Source: Bacillota bacterium
GTDB lineage: Bacteria > Bacillota > Bacilli > Tumebacillales > Effusibacillaceae
Direction of reading: 5' to 3'
Assembly: GCA_020059765.1 (NCBI GenBank)
Contig: JAGVBM010000384.1
Coordinates: 1-9,516 of the forward strand
DNA length: 9,516 bases
A model generated the notes under the pieces. The model was given only the letters and a program-made list of their open reading frames with translations, was not told where the DNA came from and ran no database searches. Position numbers and translations under genes: made by a program. The number at the start of each line of letters is the position of its first letter. Position 1 is the stretch's first letter. Below, in pieces: positions 6,724-9,516 of this stretch.

Positions 6724-6929
6724 GCCAACTCTCCTTCGTCTGCTCTCTGCAGCACTTTCTTCATTTGCCGTTCGAATTGGCTTCTCGGGATCATCACACT
6801 GCGGTCGCATTTGATGCATTTGATGCGAATATCCGCCCCCATCCGGATCACTTTCCACTCATTGGCCCCGCAAGGATGAGGTTTTTTCATTTGGACGATG
6901 TCGCCCAACTCAAACTGTCTTTGCTCCAC
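6720..6929 (-). CDS. yyzM: DUF951 protein (YyzM-like), possible zinc ribbon
   Basis: Small basic protein of 69 residues and unknown function, found next to origin-proximal genes in many Firmicutes. The family pattern is clear: ELGDIVQMKKPHPCGANEWKV (about 7-27), then GADIRIKCIKCDRSVMIPR (31-49). Cys20, Cys38 and Cys41, with His18 nearby, could bind zinc. Translation starts at GTG 6929, preceded by AGGGGGG at suitable spacing; a second GGAGG lies further upstream with no start codon after it. The 3' end overlaps the yyaE start by four bases (ATGA). In B. subtilis yyzM lies close to yyaE and ychF, so the pairing with the molybdoenzyme is partly conserved, but nothing shows a direct functional link. 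Confidence 0.9.
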   Translation of the reverse strand: MEQRQFELGDIVQMKKPHPCGANEWKVIRMGADIRIKCIKCDRSVMIPRSQFERQMKKVLQRADEGELA

Positions 6930-6995
6930 ACCGCTTCCCCCCTCTTGTTTTCCTCCGACGCATTACCGCCGATCCTGCGTGCGGCCCATTTTCAA

Positions 6996-7886
6996 TTACA
7001 CCGATGTTGCCGGATTTGCTTGTCTCTCCTGCTGCCCTGACAGAACAACTTGTCTTGGATAAGGAATTTCAATTCCTTGTTTGTCAAAAGCCTGCTTGAT
7101 CCTTTTTCGCAGTTCCCGTGCAACTGCAATATTCTCCGTCGGTTTGCAGTCGGCGATCACCCGAACTTTGACTTCACTGATTCCAAAATCCTGCACACCC
7201 AATACTTGCGGTTCTTTGACAATCAAGGGAATCTCTTGCTGTGCTTGCTGCAGGACATCTTTTAACGTTTGGAACACCCGATCGAGATTTTCTTCATAGG
7301 AAACACCGACATCAATTACAGCCAATGAGTTCGCTTTCGAGAAGTTCGTGACATCGGTAATCTGACCGTTTGGCAAAATATGCACTTCACCGGTCCACGC
7401 CCGTATCTTTGTAATCCGCAGGCCAATCGATTCAACGGTTCCCATATAGTTTCCGTTGCCGGTCCGAATCAAATCTCCCACCGCAAATTGGTCTTCGAAA
7501 ATGATAAAAAAGCCGGTAATAATATCCTTGACCAGACTTTGTGCGCCAAAACCGATGGCCAAGCCGACAATCCCGGCCCCCGCCAGCAACGTCTTGATTT
7601 GAAAATTCAGCTGTTCCAAAATCGACATGGCGATGAAAAAATAGACCACGTACTTTAAAACGCTGGAACTGAGAACCGTCAATGTCCTTATGCGACGCTC
7701 GTCCATTCTGACGGCACGGTTGGAAAACAGGCGGCTGAAAGCGGCCGACCCGACTCGAATTGCAATTCGGGCGGCAATCAGCAACAAGACGATTTTGAAA
7801 GTTCCGTACAACAAACCTCCCCAAAAATCGGGATTGCCAAATTTTTCGCTGAAATTTGTGTACAACTGGTGAAATTTCTCAAACAT
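6996..7886 (-). CDS. mscS: small-conductance mechanosensitive channel, MscS family
   Basis: Inner-membrane channel of 296 residues that opens under membrane tension to release solutes on hypo-osmotic shock. Three hydrophobic segments are visible: TM1 about 24-45, TM2 about 70-90 and the pore-lining TM3 about 97-130. TM3 shows the Gly/Ala packing pattern (LLAGAGIVGLAIGFGAQSLVKD). A beta domain follows, with VGDLI (136-140) and the LPNG signature (171-174), then an alpha/beta C-terminal domain ending IEIPYPRQ. The length matches the short MscS type (E. coli MscS 286, YkuT about 270). The ATG at 7886 has AAGGGG upstream. The gene begins 16 bases after cvpA and ends 66 bases before yyzM, so it is inside the operon. 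Its tail after residue 285 (GQQERQANPATSV) is polar and probably disordered. YkuT is a plausible nearest Bacillus relative. Confidence 0.95.
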   Translation of the reverse strand: MFEKFHQLYTNFSEKFGNPDFWGGLLYGTFKIVLLLIAARIAIRVGSAAFSRLFSNRAVRMDERRIRTLTVLSSSVLKYVVYFFIAMSILEQLNFQIKTLLAGAGIVGLAIGFGAQSLVKDIITGFFIIFEDQFAVGDLIRTGNGNYMGTVESIGLRITKIRAWTGEVHILPNGQITDVTNFSKANSLAVIDVGVSYEENLDRVFQTLKDVLQQAQQEIPLIVKEPQVLGVQDFGISEVKVRVIADCKPTENIAVARELRKRIKQAFDKQGIEIPYPRQVVLSGQQERQANPATSV

Positions 7887-7902
7887 CGCATGAATTCCCC
7901 TT

Positions 7903-8460
7903 CTACCAGATCGTAAGATTCAAAACCAACCACACGAGAAATGAACTCCCCAGATAGGAATCCAACGCTTCGAACCCCTTTACCCAGGAAAGAAGTCCTA
8001 AACATTGTACCATATACCAAGCGAACACGCTTCCCATTCCGGCCCCGATCAGCGTTCCCGCAATTCGGGAGAATAGAGTCTCGTTGGGTACTCTCCACAC
8101 GGTTTGAAACACCTGCAGAATCATTTGCATCCCGATCCAAACGGTGATCGCGCCTGCACCTGCAATCAACAAGTGGTACAAATTATCCGCCACTCCCATA
8201 TTCTCGCTCGCAAATCCTGCTGTCGTCGGTGCACTTCGCAGATTTTCCCTGATCCAGTTCCGTATCTCCAATGCCCAGGAACCGTCAATCAGGCGGTCTC
8301 GAACTAGTGTGATCGACAATATCACGACTGCAATCGCGCTGCCGACACTTGCCGAATCGATAAGCGACCTAGTACCCCCTCTTCGCCATCCGATGATGCT
8401 TGCCCACGCCACAATTGCGACAATCAACAGATCTATCAAATTGAACATTTTATCCATCAT
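7903..8460 (-). CDS. CvpA family membrane protein
   Basis: Integral membrane protein of 185 residues, of the family named after E. coli CvpA (colicin V production protein). Its Bacillus members have no firm biochemical role. Four hydrophobic segments are visible, at about 7-25, 37-53, 97-118 and 137-158, with an additional hydrophobic C-terminal stretch (173-185). The family hallmark after TM1 is present: a Gly/Arg-rich turn (GWRRGGTRSLID, 24-35). The start is the first ATG of an ATGATG pair at 8460, with TTGGAGG six bases upstream; an open frame continues upstream to 8694 but overlaps the divergent yyaC and lacks a ribosome binding site. It is first in the five-gene operon and is divergently oriented to yyaC. 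Family assignment rests on topology and the Gly/Arg motif, so it is less certain than for the neighbours. Confidence 0.75.
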   Translation of the reverse strand: MMDKMFNLIDLLIVAIVAWASIIGWRRGGTRSLIDSASVGSAIAVVILSITLVRDRLIDGSWALEIRNWIRENLRSAPTTAGFASENMGVADNLYHLLIAGAGAITVWIGMQMILQVFQTVWRVPNETLFSRIAGTLIGAGMGSVFAWYMVQCLGLLSWVKGFEALDSYLGSSFLVWLVLNLTIW

Positions 8461-8607
8461 TTCCGTCCTCCAATTGATAAAGCATGATTCTTTTCGGAAA
8501 CGCATATCGTGATAGTATCTCAATTTATAAGTTATTACGTCGCCAACTGTATAGAACTCCTTTGTTTTCCACAAAATGATACTACGATTCTGAATCGGAG
8601 GTTTCAT
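8461..8607. promoter_or_regulatory. divergent promoter region between cvpA and yyaC
   Basis: 147 bases, AT-rich, with the two ribosome binding sites at its ends (TTGGAGG on the minus strand, CGGAGGT on the plus). Both transcription units must start here, but no convincing sigma-A pair is found on either strand. The best minus-strand guess is TTTGTG, 16 bases, TATACA. On the plus strand I could not match sigma-F, -E or -G consensus boxes at correct spacing, although a sporulation sigma factor would be expected for yyaC. Confidence 0.45.
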
Positions 8608-9225
8608 ATGTTTAATAAGATGTCCAAGAGTGAGTCGTCGACAATCAAAATAGACCATACATTGCCCAACGCGCCGCTGTTGATCCGCCATCACCTAACT
8701 GAACTGATCCAATCCCGACCGGACAAACCGCAACTTGTTGTTGTTTGTATCGGTACGGATCGATCCACTGGCGATTCCTTGGGTCCTTTGGTTGGCAGTC
8801 GTTTGCAAACCCTTTTGGCAAGCGATGTTTGCCCTGTCTATGGGACTTTGGATCAACCCGTTCATGCCGTCAATCTCAGCGAAACCATTTCCTTGATTAG
8901 CCGTCTTTATACAAATCCGTTTATTATTGCGGTTGACGCATGTCTCGGACAATTAAGTTCCGTCGGCATGGTCACAGTCGGTTCCGGCCCTTTAAAACCT
9001 GGCGCTGGCGTCAACAAAACTTTGCCTGAGGTAGGCGATATTCACATTACGGGTATCGTCAACGTAGGAGGGTTTATGGAGTACTTTGTACTGCAGAATA
9101 CTCGTTTGTCTGTTGTCATGCGGATGGCGGAATGCATTGCCCAATCTTTGTCAGACACGATCGCTTCTATCTTGCAGACTGCTCCGTATAGAGAAACCCA
9201 CTTCGAATCAAACTACCTCCGATGA
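8608..9225 (+). CDS. yyaC: YyaC-like DUF1256 protein, putative spore protease relative
   Basis: Protein of 205 residues related to the germination protease GPR, which degrades small acid-soluble spore proteins; YyaC itself has no proven substrate. The length equals that remembered for B. subtilis YyaC. Conserved features: VVVCIGTDRSTGDSLGP (44-60) and IIAVDACLG (106-114), both typical of DUF1256. Asp51, Asp57 and Asp110 are candidate equivalents of the GPR acidic active-site residues; that mapping is inference. Start ATG 8608 has CGGAGGT at six bases; an upstream in-frame ATG at 8509 has no ribosome binding site and would add a non-conserved tail. The gene is transcribed away from cvpA and is followed after 21 bases by ykuS, so the two form a small operon. 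Its presence points to an endospore former. Confidence 0.93.
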   Translation: MFNKMSKSESSTIKIDHTLPNAPLLIRHHLTELIQSRPDKPQLVVVCIGTDRSTGDSLGPLVGSRLQTLLASDVCPVYGTLDQPVHAVNLSETISLISRLYTNPFIIAVDACLGQLSSVGMVTVGSGPLKPGAGVNKTLPEVGDIHITGIVNVGGFMEYFVLQNTRLSVVMRMAECIAQSLSDTIASILQTAPYRETHFESNYLR

Positions 9226-9246
9226 TTCCAAAAGGAGGTTGTTGCG

Positions 9247-9492
9247 ATGAAACGAGTCGCCATTGAATCAAATCTCTCAAGTCTGCAAGAATACCTGTCT
9301 CAACAAGGTTTTCAAGTTGATACTCTTGATGCTTCTCAATTGAATGCCGGAGGGGAAACATACGCAGCTGTCGTCATTTCCGGTCAAGACCAGAATTTGA
9401 TGGGAATTCAAAATGTTGCTCACAATTCTCCCGTCATTAATGCCCATGGTCTTACGCCTCAAGAAGTCATGAAGCGAATCGAACAAATGTAA
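9247..9492 (+). CDS. ykuS: UPF0180 family protein, YkuS-like
   Basis: Small cytosolic protein of 81 residues and unknown function. It carries the UPF0180 hallmarks: N-terminal RVAIESNLSSLQEYL (3-17), GFQV (21-24), the central SGQDQNLMGIQN (45-56), then SPVINAHGLTPQEV (61-74). Bacillus YkuS has the CDCC-type cysteine pair before the central motif; here that position reads TYAAVV, without cysteines. Start ATG 9247 follows AAGGAGG at good spacing. It lies 21 bases after yyaC and is probably co-transcribed. In B. subtilis ykuS is next to the MscS-type gene ykuT; in this window an MscS gene also lies nearby, but on the opposite strand. Only 24 bases follow its stop, so the operon end is not visible. 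Confidence 0.92.
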   Translation: MKRVAIESNLSSLQEYLSQQGFQVDTLDASQLNAGGETYAAVVISGQDQNLMGIQNVAHNSPVINAHGLTPQEVMKRIEQM

Positions 9493-9516
9493 GGACAGAA
9501 CTTGGCATTCTAACGC

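Noticed and set aside
8502..8531. GCATA followed by TTTATAAG as a sporulation or sigma-A promoter for yyaC
   Set aside because: The -10 does not match sigma-G, -E or -F consensus at permitted spacing, and no sigma-A -35 lies at the right distance.
8513..8584. Inverted 7-mer TAGTATC / GATACTA in the divergent promoter region
   Set aside because: Only 7 bp with a 58-base spacer in AT-rich DNA; easily due to chance.
8509..8607. Longer start for yyaC at ATG 8509
   Set aside because: No ribosome binding site at 8509, the extra residues do not look like the family, and ATG 8608 has CGGAGGT at ideal spacing and gives the expected 205 residues.
8461..8694. Longer start for the CvpA-like gene
   Set aside because: The extension overlaps the 5' end of yyaC on the other strand, has no ribosome binding site and lacks the TM1-first topology; ATG 8460 follows TTGGAGG.

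Overview
The window looks like a piece of a spore-forming Firmicute chromosome (class Bacilli). Evidence: strong AGGAGG-type ribosome binding sites ahead of almost every gene, intrinsic terminators with T-runs, sigma-A-like promoters, and homologues of Bacillus genes such as the spore-protease relative YyaC, UPF0180/YkuS, the DUF951 protein YyzM and the molybdopterin enzyme YyaE. Base composition is near 50% GC. A member of the Alicyclobacillaceae (Effusibacillus or Tumebacillus type) would fit, but that is a guess. There is no phage, transposon, CRISPR or tRNA signal; the genes look like core or semi-core chromosome.

Layout, left to right. (1) 1-1350, minus: a DEAD-box RNA helicase of the CshA type, its C-terminus cut by the window edge. 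(2) 1516-1967, minus: a 66-residue cold shock protein with a near-ideal terminator, a long (~164 nt) leader and an extended -10 promoter whose -35 box lies inside a 20-bp near-palindrome. (3) 2023-4243, minus: a three-SLH-domain exported protein followed by a subtilisin-family protease that has a propeptide-like region but no signal peptide. (4) 4341-8460, minus: an apparent five-gene operon, cvpA-like, mscS, DUF951 (yyzM), molybdopterin oxidoreductase (yyaE) and DUF3892, closed by a strong terminator. (5) 8608-9492, plus, divergent from (4): yyaC and ykuS.

How the parts relate. The cold shock protein and the CshA helicase are both RNA-remodelling factors of cold adaptation and sit next to each other. 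In the five-gene operon, yyzM and yyaE overlap by four bases (ATGA), so they are probably translationally coupled. The last gene, DUF3892, has its Shine-Dalgarno sequence buried in a perfect 13-bp inverted repeat starting 8 bases after the yyaE stop, which suggests its translation also depends on yyaE translation or on another unfolding event. YyaC, YyzM and YyaE come from the yya region near the replication origin in Bacillus subtilis, so this block may be origin-proximal, although the SLH, protease and cold-shock genes are not part of that arrangement.

I found no clearly novel defence, mobile or biosynthetic system. The most interesting signals are regulatory: the sequestered ribosome binding site before the DUF3892 gene and the palindrome over the cold-shock promoter. 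The leaderless subtilisin beside an exported SLH protein is also worth a look.
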